NCBI GenBank assembly: GCA_031267485.1
Contig: JAIRYY010000309.1
Coordinates: 1 to 9,425, forward strand
Direction of reading: 5' to 3'
Origin: Tannerella sp.
GTDB lineage: Bacteria > Bacteroidota > Bacteroidia > Bacteroidales > Tannerellaceae
DNA length: 9,425 nucleotides
Part shown: piece after piece, positions 1 through 7,130 of the stretch
Layout: each line of letters opens with the position of its first letter
How positions within the stretch are numbered: the first letter of the stretch is position 1
Notes under the pieces: model-generated
What the model was told of the DNA's origin: nothing
Database searches by the model: none
Seen by the model: only the letters and a program-made list of their open reading frames with translations
Program-made: the position numbers and the translations under genes

Positions 1-288
1 ATGACGTCTTCAGCGTTAGAGATGACGTCTTCAGCGTTAGAGATGACGTCTTCAGCGTTAGAGATGACGTCTTCAGCGTTAGAGATGACGTCTTCAGCGT
101 TAGAGACGACGTCTTCAGCGTTAGAGACGACGTCTTCAGCGTTAGAGACGACGTCTTCAGCGTTAGAGACGACGTCTTCAGCGTTAGAGATGACGTCTTC
201 AGCGTTAGAGACGACGTCTTCAGCGTTAGAGACGACGTCTTCAGCGTTAGAGACGACGTCATCAGCGTTGAAGATGACGTCTTCAGCG
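1..288. repeat. 21-bp tandem repeat array (minisatellite), 13 full units plus a partial one
   Basis: Thirteen complete 21-bp units (1-273) and a 15-bp partial unit (274-288) follow one another without spacers. Each unit is AT or AC followed by GACGTCTTCAGCGTTAGAG. The array begins at or before the window edge, so its true length is unknown. Units 1-5, 10 and 14 carry AT; units 6-9 and 11-13 carry AC. Only unit 13 (253-273) shows further substitutions, as expected of a decaying array edge. Every unit has the palindrome GACGTC, spaced exactly 21 bp apart, about two turns of B-DNA. Because 21 is a multiple of three, long open frames arise automatically: plus-strand heptads TSSALE(M/T) and DVFSVRD, and minus-strand SNAEDV(V/I). 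None has a convincing start or a non-repetitive domain in the window. It may be non-coding or the tail of a repeat protein encoded to the left. Confidence 0.97.
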
Positions 289-325
289 ATGATATTATAT
301 GGAATATCCCCGGCATTAATCCCAT

Positions 326-565
326 TTGCCGGTGTTTATTTCGTGTTTTCTATTGATACTGTTTGTCAACGGGGAAAGCCTGGGACTCAAACGTCCGGAC
401 AGTGACCCTGCCGTTTTCACCTGGGATGATGTAAATCTTAAAAAAGGTGAGAACGTCATAGCAGCCCGCGGGCTGGTACGGAAGACCGTCAATGCGGACA
501 GCGTCGTATGGAATGTGCGCCGAGGATACGTTAAAAATGCGTTTCCGGACAAATGGTGCAGGTAA
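326..565 (+). pseudogene. C-terminal remnant of a GH2-type glycoside hydrolase (DUF4982-like)
   Basis: From about position 359 this frame reads LFVNGESLGLKRPDSDP, then VFTWDDVNLKKGENVIAARG, then DSVVW, and stops at TAA 563-565. That order (L[FY]VNGxSLG, then a W-x-x-V-x-L-x-x-GxN strand pair, then a final DSVxW) is what I recall of the DUF4982 beta-sandwich ending many Bacteroidota GH2 beta-galactosidase-like enzymes. This is recognition from memory, not an alignment. Such enzymes are usually much longer than 600 residues; here only about 68 residues of similarity survive. There is no in-frame ATG: the frame opens just after TAA 317-319 and its earliest usable start is TTG 326, followed by a short hydrophobic stretch that does not resemble the family. 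The catalytic domain is absent and the tandem array lies about 70 bp upstream. I infer a truncated relic of an earlier PUL gene rather than a working protein. Confidence 0.5.
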
Positions 566-604
566 AATGAATAAAAAGTGCATATGCCTTTTTGTGCGGA
601 GGGG

Positions 605-612
605 TAATTTTG
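605..612 (+). promoter_or_regulatory. Possible -7 element for the susCD operon
   Basis: TAATTTTG matches the Bacteroidales -7 consensus TAnnTTTG exactly and lies 62 bp upstream of the susC ATG. It would start transcription near 619 and give a leader of roughly 55 nt. The -33 element is weak: the nearest TTTG (591-594) is only 10 bp away, too close for the usual spacing of about 20 bp, and nothing better lies further upstream. The rest of 566-674 is A/T-rich and shows no recognisable riboswitch or operator. Confidence 0.35.
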
Positions 613-674
613 CCTGTGTTAATTTTAAGAAAACGATAAAAATATTAGAGTGTTAAACTAAACCAACTGATTTT

Positions 675-3600
675 ATGAAAAAAAACATTGTTTTTTACAG
701 AAAGGCGCTGATTGCCCTTTCGCTGATGCTTTCCGGCTCGCTGTTAATGCCGGGCTATTCGTCGGACATGGCCGGAGCGGAGAGTATCATGCAGCCTGCC
801 CAGACGGGCAGGACGATTACCTGTATTATTCAGGATGATTCAGGCCCTATTGCGGGCGCAAATGTTTCCATAAAGGGAACCACGATCGGGAACATATCCG
901 ACATGGACGGCAGGGCTACGCTGAACGGCGTGTCAGCCGACGCCGTGATCGTCGTCTCCTACATGGGGTACGTCACGCGGGAGATCGCTGTCGGGGCAAG
1001 TGATTCGTATGAAATAACGCTGCTGGAAGACACGCAGAAACTGGAAGAAGTAGTGGTAGTCGGTTACGGTACGCAGAAAAAGGTGAACCTGACGGGCGCC
1101 GTTTCTTCCGTTAATTTTGAGGAACAGGCGATGTCGCGCCCGGTCACGAACGTGTCAAGCGCGCTGGCCGGATTAAGCGCTGGCGTACAGGTCATGCAGA
1201 CCTCCGGCCGTCCCGGTGAAGACGGCGCGTCTATACGCATACGCGGCGTGGGTACGCTGAACAATTCCGATCCCCTTGTGCTCGTGGATGGCATGGAGGG
1301 CACGATAGACGCCGTTGCACCGCAGGATATTGAAAGCATTTCTATTTTGAAAGATGCGGCGGCTGCGGCCATTTACGGGTCGAGGGCTGCGAACGGCGTT
1401 ATTCTGATTACGACGAAAAAGGGGAAAACCGGACAGTTGAGCGTAAATTACAGCGGCCGGCTGTCTTTTTCCGAACCGACCAATGTGATTGACCAGCTCA
1501 CGAACTATGCCGATTATATGGAATGGGTCAATGAAGCGTTCGTCAATATCGGGCAGGCAAATCATTTCGCGCAGACGACGATCGACCTGTGGCGGGAAAA
1601 ATCGAAAAACCCGAATGCACTGAACGAAAATGGCGTGCCGAACTACGTTGCATTTCCCAATACGGACTGGCAGCGGACGCTGTTCGGCAACGGCATGATA
1701 CACGATCATAACCTGTCGGTCGGCGGAGGTTCCGAAAAGATAAGATTCAACCTGTCCGCAAGTTATCTGGATAACGAGGGGCTTGTTCACAATACCGGCA
1801 TCAAGCGCTATTCGCTTCGCGCCAATATCGACGCGCAGGTGACCAGCTGGCTTACGGTGGGAACAAACACTTCGGCTTTGCAGATTGACAAGGATCAGGG
1901 TGATTTCGGGAACGCCAATAATTTCCTGCGTGCGACCACTCCGGGCATTTATCCCGAATGGAACGGCAAGTATGGCTATCCCGAAGCTCCCGAAGAAAGC
2001 GCGACCGCCAATAATATCATTCAGAAACTAAACTCCGTAGACGGAGACAGGCGGGAATCCCGTTTCAATACCACATTATACAGTCATATTGATTTCATGA
2101 AAGGCCTCCGCTGGACTTTCAATCTGAATTATCGTCGCCGGATTGACGAGGAGACCTCCTGGGGTGTCAGTCATGACCTGGTACGTTTCAGCGACGGCGC
2201 CATCATATCGCCGGCATCCAGTCCGTCGGTCATGTCTACATACTTTTACAATTACGGCAATTATACCACCACGCTCGAAAACCTCCTGAACTACAATGTT
2301 ACCATAGCGGAAGACCATGACATTGCAGCGCTGGCAGGATACCAGGAAATGTATTACTATGAATACTATAACAACGGTTCGAAGCGCGGATTGATAGACC
2401 AGAGCATAACAACGCCCGGCTCCGCCACGGAAATGGTTGGCATCGGGGGAGGAGCGCTCGACCGCGCAAGCCGTTCGTTCTTCGGACGCGTCAACTACGC
2501 CTACAAATCCCGTTATCTTTTCGAGGCCAATATTCGCCGGGACGGACATTCACGTTATCACGAGGAGCATCGCTGGGGTACTTTCCCGTCGTTCTCCGCC
2601 GCCTGGCGTATCACCGAAGAATCGTTCATGGAAAATACGCGCGAATGGCTGGATAATCTCAAACTGCGCGCCTCCTACGGCGAGTTGGGAAACAACGGCG
2701 GCACGAGCGTCGGCGATTATGAATATCAGTCCACATACGGCATCACGCGCTATCCGCTCGGCAATATGCTGACGGCGGGCCTGTCGTCCACATCCATCGC
2801 AAACTCCCTCCTGTCGTGGGAATCAAGCCGGACAACCAACATAGGTATTGACGTGTCCCTGTTGAAAAGCAGACTGACACTGGAGGCAGACGCTTTTGTC
2901 AAGGAGACGACCGGTATCCTGTACCGACCGGGGATTTACCTTACGGCAGGAAATAAGACGGCTCCGCGACTGAATATCGCGGAAATGAGCAGCCGGGGCG
3001 TTGAGTTTACGCTCGGATGGAGGGATCATGTCAAGGATTTCAACTATTCCGTCAGCGCGAACTTCACTGCCTTCGACAACAGCATTAACAAATACAAGGG
3101 GACGCTTAAGGAAGGCTGGACGACCGATGCCAACGGCAACAAGGTCTGGCAGACGAACATCGGGGATGTATCTTCCGGCGGCAACGCTCCCATCGTGGAG
3201 GGTAAAATGAAGAGCGAATTTTACCTGAAAAGCGTATATAAGGGCAGCGGAAAGGGATATGCCGCCGACGGAATCAACGGCGGCCCCAAGGACGGCATGA
3301 TACGCACGGAACAGGACATGGAATGGCTGAACGCCATGATTGCGGAAGGTTACACGTTCATGCCCAACCTTACGACTGCAAAAAATAAAATATGGTACGG
3401 GGATTATATTTTCGCCGACGCAAACGAAGACGGTATTTACGGCAGTGCATACGACAACGAGTTCCAGGGCGTCTCGGCAGATCCCAAATATCTTTTTGGT
3501 CTGCAGTTTGCAGCTTCGTACAAGGGATTCGACATGTCCATGAACTGGGCCGGAGCCACGGGATTCAGCCGTTACTGGGGATCCCTGACGGGATACAACT

Positions 3601-3989
3601 CGCCGACCGTACGCGTCGGCGTCAGTCTTCCTACGGAGATTGCCAATGACCATTACTTCTACGACCCGGAGAATCCCGGCGATCCAAGAACAAACCTGAA
3701 TGCAAAATTCGGCCGTCTGGTAGCAGCCGAAAACGGGTACCAGAATACGGAAACGAGTACGCTTTACCTGTACAAGTGCGATTACCTGAAATTCAAAAAT
3801 CTTACCGTCGGGTATACACTGCCTAAAAATATAGCAAACAGGCTGTTTACACAGAGCCTCCGCATTTATGCATCCGGTGAAAACCTGCTTAACTTCAATT
3901 CATTTCCCGGACAGGATCCGGAACTGGACGATCCGGCGGCTTACACTTCATTCAGGCAGTTTGCCTTTGGTTTAAACATAACATTTTAA
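675..3989 (+). CDS. susC-like: SusC-like TonB-dependent outer-membrane transporter (RagA/SusC family)
   Basis: This 1104-residue protein should form the outer-membrane barrel that imports glycan fragments using TonB energy, with the SusD partner encoded immediately downstream. Residues 1-30 form a signal peptide (MKKN..., then a hydrophobic core). Residues about 47-118 are a carboxypeptidase-regulatory-like Ig domain (GPIAGANVSIKGTTIG...YMGY). The TonB-box-like motif EEVVVVGYGTQKK lies at 124-136. The plug follows, with LVLVDGMEG near 200 and the family signature ILKDAAAAAIYGSRAANG ending in ITTKKGK. The rest is barrel, including the SusC-typical acidic loop DANEDGIYG near residue 914 and a C-terminal strand ending in Phe (FAFGLNITF). 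Length is normal for the family. No N-terminal STN domain is present, so direct signalling to an anti-sigma factor is not expected. No Shine-Dalgarno site precedes the ATG, which is usual in this phylum. The substrate cannot be read from the sequence. Confidence 0.97.
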   Translation: MKKNIVFYRKALIALSLMLSGSLLMPGYSSDMAGAESIMQPAQTGRTITCIIQDDSGPIAGANVSIKGTTIGNISDMDGRATLNGVSADAVIVVSYMGYVTREIAVGASDSYEITLLEDTQKLEEVVVVGYGTQKKVNLTGAVSSVNFEEQAMSRPVTNVSSALAGLSAGVQVMQTSGRPGEDGASIRIRGVGTLNNSDPLVLVDGMEGTIDAVAPQDIESISILKDAAAAAIYGSRAANGVILITTKKGKTGQLSVNYSGRLSFSEPTNVIDQLTNYADYMEWVNEAFVNIGQANHFAQTTIDLWREKSKNPNALNENGVPNYVAFPNTDWQRTLFGNGMIHDHNLSVGGGSEKIRFNLSASYLDNEGLVHNTGIKRYSLRANIDAQVTSWLTVGTNTSALQIDKDQGDFGNANNFLRATTPGIYPEWNGKYGYPEAPEESATANNIIQKLNSVDGDRRESRFNTTLYSHIDFMKGLRWTFNLNYRRRIDEETSWGVSHDLVRFSDGAIISPASSPSVMSTYFYNYGNYTTTLENLLNYNVTIAEDHDIAALAGYQEMYYYEYYNNGSKRGLIDQSITTPGSATEMVGIGGGALDRASRSFFGRVNYAYKSRYLFEANIRRDGHSRYHEEHRWGTFPSFSAAWRITEESFMENTREWLDNLKLRASYGELGNNGGTSVGDYEYQSTYGITRYPLGNMLTAGLSSTSIANSLLSWESSRTTNIGIDVSLLKSRLTLEADAFVKETTGILYRPGIYLTAGNKTAPRLNIAEMSSRGVEFTLGWRDHVKDFNYSVSANFTAFDNSINKYKGTLKEGWTTDANGNKVWQTNIGDVSSGGNAPIVEGKMKSEFYLKSVYKGSGKGYAADGINGGPKDGMIRTEQDMEWLNAMIAEGYTFMPNLTTAKNKIWYGDYIFADANEDGIYGSAYDNEFQGVSADPKYLFGLQFAASYKGFDMSMNWAGATGFSRYWGSLTGYNSPTVRVGVSLPTEIANDHYFYDPENPGDPRTNLNAKFGRLVAAENGYQNTETSTLYLYKCDYLKFKNLTVGYTLPKNIANRLFTQSLRIYASGENLLNFNSFPGQDPELDDPAAYTSFRQFAFGLNITF

Positions 3990-4000
3990 AGATTAAAGAT

Positions 4001-5767
4001 ATGAAACGATTAAATAAAATACTTTTACCGGCATTTGCCGTATCAGTGATATTGTTTACCGGATGTCGCGAAAACCTGATGGATTTGTCTCCGTACGGTT
4101 CAATCAGTTCCGGTAACATGTGGACGACCGAAAACCTGGCAGACCAGGGCGTCGTCGGGATTTACAACGTGTTGCGGTCAACTTCCGTAGTCGGCGACCT
4201 CTACGAATACGAATCCTACGGCATCTCCGCCGACAACCGGGATCAGCATGCCCTTACAAGGGGATCGATCATGGCGTCGAACGGATTGTTTCAGAGTTAC
4301 TGGGTGAATCATTACGAGGGCGTGCACCGGGCGAACGATGCGATTGCCAATCTGAACAGGGCGCCTCTGTCCGCGGAAAAACTGGGGCGGCTCACGGCCG
4401 AAGCCAAATTTCTCAGGGCTTTCTACTATTTCAAGCTGAATGCCGTCTTCAAGGGCGTCCCCCTGTATCTGGAACCGACGGAACTCGAAGAGTTCACAAA
4501 GGGGCAGGATTCGGAAGCCGACGTATGGAACACGGTCATTGCCGACCTGACGGACTGCATCGGAGAACCGAATTTCCCCGACCGGTATGAGAAAGGTAGC
4601 GGCGATTTCGGCCGCGCAACCAAATCCGCCGCTTATGCCTTGCGGGGCAAGGTGTATCTGTACACGCGGGAATGGGCGAAAGCCGACGCCGATTTTGCAA
4701 AAGTCGGAGAAGTGGGGCATAAATTGTTCGACGGCGGTTACAGGCAGCTGTTCAAGGAGGCGAACGAACAGAGCGAGGAAATGATTTTCTCGCTGCAGTG
4801 CATCGCGGAGTCGGGATACGGCAACGAGTTCAGTTTCCGTTACGGAAGCCGTGTAACGTTCGGCTCGTGCTGGAACACGTACCTTGCAAACGCCGATTTC
4901 GTGGAATCGTATGAGTGTGCGGACGGATCGAAATTCAATTGGAATGATTACCTGCCGGGATATAACGAAATGGCGCCGAACGCACGGGCGGTTTATTTTC
5001 TGCGGGACAACATGACGGAGGCGGAAATAGCGCAGATGGCGAATACCCAGGGCGCCGACATGTCGAAATATCTTCCCGAAGGCAACGAAGAGCGTATCCT
5101 CAGGGCTTACGCAGACCGCGACCCGCGCCTGGCGGCCACGATCGTCACCCCCTATTCGCAATACGTGGGAGCGATCGGAGCCGATACCTACACGTACACG
5201 TTGCGCTGGCCGTACAGGGGGTTTGACGCGACAGACCCGTTCGACCTGCGGACGGATACGAACAACCGCTTCTATTACCTGTTCCGCAAATTTGTCGCCG
5301 AAGGGGCAACGGAGATACCGAACCGCAGCTATTCACCGATTGACATACCCCTGCTTCGGTATGCGGACGTCCTCCTGTCGAGAGCGGAAGCTATCAACGA
5401 ACAGGGTTTCAGCCAGTCCGCCGTCGACCTGGTGAACCTGGTAAGAGCGAGGGCCGGCGTTGCCGCGCTGCAGACTGCTGACGCATCGAAATCGACATAC
5501 GTGAACGGCCAGGCGGACATGCGCGAACGCATCCGCAATGAACGCCGCTGGGAGTTTGCCGGCGAGGGCGTCAATTTCTTCGACGAGATGCGCTGGCAGT
5601 CGCTGCACGAAACGAAATACGGGCAGGAATCGGGTCTGAAGCAGATCTGGGGGCAGCCGCAGTTTACGTATACCTGGGGCGGGCAGCATTATTACCGCTG
5701 GCCGGTTCCGTCGACCGAACAGCAAATGAATACCAATCTTGTCCAGGTTCCGGGCTGGATAAACTGA
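4001..5767 (+). CDS. susD-like: SusD-like glycan-binding outer-membrane lipoprotein (RagB/SusD family)
   Basis: This 588-residue surface lipoprotein should act as the lid of the SusC transporter and bind the incoming oligosaccharide. The N-terminus is a lipoprotein signal: a positive start, a hydrophobic stretch and the lipobox LFTGC with Cys22 as the lipidation site. SusD-type TPR helices are evident: AEAKFLRAFYYFKL from about residue 133, RGKVYLYTREWAKADADFAKV from about 214, PLLRYADVLLSRAEAINE from about 450, and the typical C-terminal block RNERRWEFAGEG...FFDEMRW from about 512. The ATG lies 11 bp after the susC stop, so the two are almost certainly co-transcribed. Length is slightly above many family members but ordinary. 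An intrinsic terminator begins 17 bp after the stop, marking the end of the susCD transcript. Ligand specificity varies too widely in this family to infer here. Confidence 0.97.
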   Translation: MKRLNKILLPAFAVSVILFTGCRENLMDLSPYGSISSGNMWTTENLADQGVVGIYNVLRSTSVVGDLYEYESYGISADNRDQHALTRGSIMASNGLFQSYWVNHYEGVHRANDAIANLNRAPLSAEKLGRLTAEAKFLRAFYYFKLNAVFKGVPLYLEPTELEEFTKGQDSEADVWNTVIADLTDCIGEPNFPDRYEKGSGDFGRATKSAAYALRGKVYLYTREWAKADADFAKVGEVGHKLFDGGYRQLFKEANEQSEEMIFSLQCIAESGYGNEFSFRYGSRVTFGSCWNTYLANADFVESYECADGSKFNWNDYLPGYNEMAPNARAVYFLRDNMTEAEIAQMANTQGADMSKYLPEGNEERILRAYADRDPRLAATIVTPYSQYVGAIGADTYTYTLRWPYRGFDATDPFDLRTDTNNRFYYLFRKFVAEGATEIPNRSYSPIDIPLLRYADVLLSRAEAINEQGFSQSAVDLVNLVRARAGVAALQTADASKSTYVNGQADMRERIRNERRWEFAGEGVNFFDEMRWQSLHETKYGQESGLKQIWGQPQFTYTWGGQHYYRWPVPSTEQQMNTNLVQVPGWIN

Positions 5768-5783
5768 TTTTCCCGACATAGCG

Positions 5784-5818
5784 TGGGGGCAGGGTACGCC
5801 CTGTCCCCATTTTTTTTT
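5784..5818 (+). terminator. Intrinsic (Rho-independent) terminator after susD
   Basis: An 11-bp G/C-rich stem (TGGGGGCAGGG pairing with CCCTGTCCCCA, one G-U wobble) closes a TACG tetraloop (5795-5798) and runs directly into nine T residues (5810-5818). It starts 17 bp after the susD stop. It should end most susCD transcripts before the downstream GH88 gene, so that gene either has its own promoter or is expressed by read-through. Confidence 0.9.
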
Positions 5819-5830
5819 AAAATGAATACA

Positions 5831-5846
5831 GGTGCAAGTCCGCACC
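5831..5846 (+). promoter_or_regulatory. Short hairpin in the GH88 upstream region
   Basis: GGTGC (5831-5835) and GCACC (5842-5846) can pair around a 6-nt loop. Just after it, TAATTTTC (5855-5862) matches the Bacteroidales -7 consensus except for the last base, without a clear -33 partner. Either could belong to a separate GH88 promoter region between the terminator and the ATG at 5886. The stem is short, and no known riboswitch or attenuator family is recognised. Confidence 0.2.
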
Positions 5847-5885
5847 GGCGGAAATAATTTTCAATTTTCAGTTAAAATTACGGTT

Positions 5886-7094
5886 ATGGACAGATTTATG
5901 ATGTTGATTCTCTCCTGTTCCTTGCTTTCGTGTGCAACTCCGGCGACGGACGAACGGCAGGATTTCGTTTCGGAAAACGTCCTGTTCGCACGAGGGCAGA
6001 TCGGGGGCGCCATGGATGTGATTGAAGAAAGCGGCCGGGTTTTGAATCCCGTGAAGCTGAACGCCGACGGCTCGGTGTTCTATTGTGACTATACCGACTG
6101 GCGGAGCGGCTTTTTCCCCGGCTCGGTATGGTATCTGTATGAACTCACCGGCGATTCAACCCTGCTTCCCCTTGCAAAAAAATATACGGAAGCCGTGGTA
6201 AACGCCCGGTATCTCACGTGGCACCATGACATAGGCTTCATTGTAGGCTGCAGTTTCGGCAACGCTTTCAGGCTCACCGCCCGGCCGGAGTACCGGGAGG
6301 TGATGATAGAGGCCGCCCGTTCGCTGTCGACCCGTTTCCGTGAAGCGCCGGGCGTCATACAGTCGTGGAACGTGGATCGCGGCTGGCAGTCGGAGAGGGG
6401 ATGGGAATGTCCGGTGATAATCGACAACATGATGAACCTGGAGCTGCTCTTCGACGCAACCCGCTTCACGGGCGATTCCACGTTCTACCGGATGGCCGTC
6501 TCGCACGCCGACCGCACGCTGCGGGAATGTTTCCGTCCCGACGGCAGTTGCTACCATGTAGTCGATTACAGCCTGAGCGATGGCTCCGTCCGCAGCCGTC
6601 ACACGGCGCAGGGCTATGCCCGCGAATCGGCATGGAGCCGCGGCCAGGCCTGGGCAATCTACGGCTACGCGATATGCTACCGCGAAACGCAGGATCGGAA
6701 ATATATTGATCAGGCGATACGGACGTTCGATTTCATGCGCAGCCACCCCCGCATGCCGCCGGACCGGATTCCGTACTGGGACATGGATGCGCCGGACATA
6801 CCTGCCGCGCCGCGCGACGCCTCGTCGGCCGCCTGCATGGCTTCCGCACTGTACGCCATAAGCGCCATGGACGTGCCGGACGCCGCATCTTATGCGACGT
6901 ATGCCGACAGCATCGTACATTCGCTCGCCTCGCCCGCCTACCGCGCCGCTCCGGGAACAAACGGTCATTTCCTGCTGAAACATTCCGTCGGAAGCATCCC
7001 CCACAATTCGGAGATCGACGTGCCGCTCAATTATGCCGACTACTACTTCCTGGAAGCGCTGAAAAGAAAACGCGACAGTTCAACGGTAAATTGA
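5886..7094 (+). CDS. GH88-family unsaturated glucuronyl hydrolase, lipoprotein
   Basis: This 402-residue enzyme belongs to GH88, which removes 4,5-unsaturated uronic acids from the non-reducing end of oligosaccharides made by polysaccharide lyases. Residues 1-16 form a lipoprotein signal (MDRFMMLILSCSLLSC, likely lipidated Cys16). Family motifs appear in order: DWRSGFFPGSVWYLYELTGD (71-90), HHDIGF (113-118), IIDNMMN (178-184), SRGQAWAIYGY, and near the C-terminus FLLKHSVGSIPHNSEIDVPLNYADYYFLEAL. Asp115 and Asp180, 65 residues apart, match the two conserved acidic residues of the family, whose chemistry is vinyl-ether hydration. The alpha/alpha-barrel length is normal. I chose ATG 5886 because it gives a clean signal; an in-frame GTG at 5832 would add 18 polar residues before it. 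GH105 enzymes have a similar fold, but the motifs fit GH88 better. Whether it acts on glycosaminoglycan or another lyase product cannot be told. Confidence 0.92.
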   Translation: MDRFMMLILSCSLLSCATPATDERQDFVSENVLFARGQIGGAMDVIEESGRVLNPVKLNADGSVFYCDYTDWRSGFFPGSVWYLYELTGDSTLLPLAKKYTEAVVNARYLTWHHDIGFIVGCSFGNAFRLTARPEYREVMIEAARSLSTRFREAPGVIQSWNVDRGWQSERGWECPVIIDNMMNLELLFDATRFTGDSTFYRMAVSHADRTLRECFRPDGSCYHVVDYSLSDGSVRSRHTAQGYARESAWSRGQAWAIYGYAICYRETQDRKYIDQAIRTFDFMRSHPRMPPDRIPYWDMDAPDIPAAPRDASSAACMASALYAISAMDVPDAASYATYADSIVHSLASPAYRAAPGTNGHFLLKHSVGSIPHNSEIDVPLNYADYYFLEALKRKRDSSTVN

Positions 7095-7096
7095 GC

Positions 7097-7130
7097 ATTA
7101 ACCAATATCAACGGTTAATTGTCAATTGAC
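7097..7130. other. Paired small palindromes in the convergent gene junction
   Basis: Between the facing stop codons, ATTAACC (7097-7103) and GGTTAAT (7113-7119) form a perfect 7-bp inverted repeat around a 9-bp loop. A 10-bp perfect palindrome GTCAATTGAC (7121-7130) follows and contains the oxidoreductase stop. The hairpin could slow polymerase from both sides, but it is A/T-rich and has no T-tract, so calling it a bidirectional terminator would be weak. Confidence 0.4.

Noticed and set aside
1..288. A CRISPR array
   Set aside because: The 21-bp units are directly head to tail with no unique spacers, and no cas genes are present.
1..405. A 134-codon plus-strand frame made mostly of TSSALE heptads
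   Set aside because: It starts at the window edge, consists of the tandem repeat plus about 40 unremarkable residues, and two other frames through the array are equally open. Nothing shows that it is translated.
2823..3653. A 276-codon minus-strand frame inside susC
   Set aside because: It is antisense to a well-supported SusC reading frame and its translation shows no recognisable domain.
5830..5847. A tRNA T-arm-like sequence (GGTGCAAGTCCGCACC)
   Set aside because: No acceptor, D or anticodon arms lie around it and the loop does not fit a T-loop, so it is only a short hairpin.
6156..7004. A 282-codon minus-strand frame inside the GH88 gene
   Set aside because: Long antisense frames are common in G+C-rich coding DNA. 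The plus strand has conserved GH88 motifs throughout, and this frame has none.
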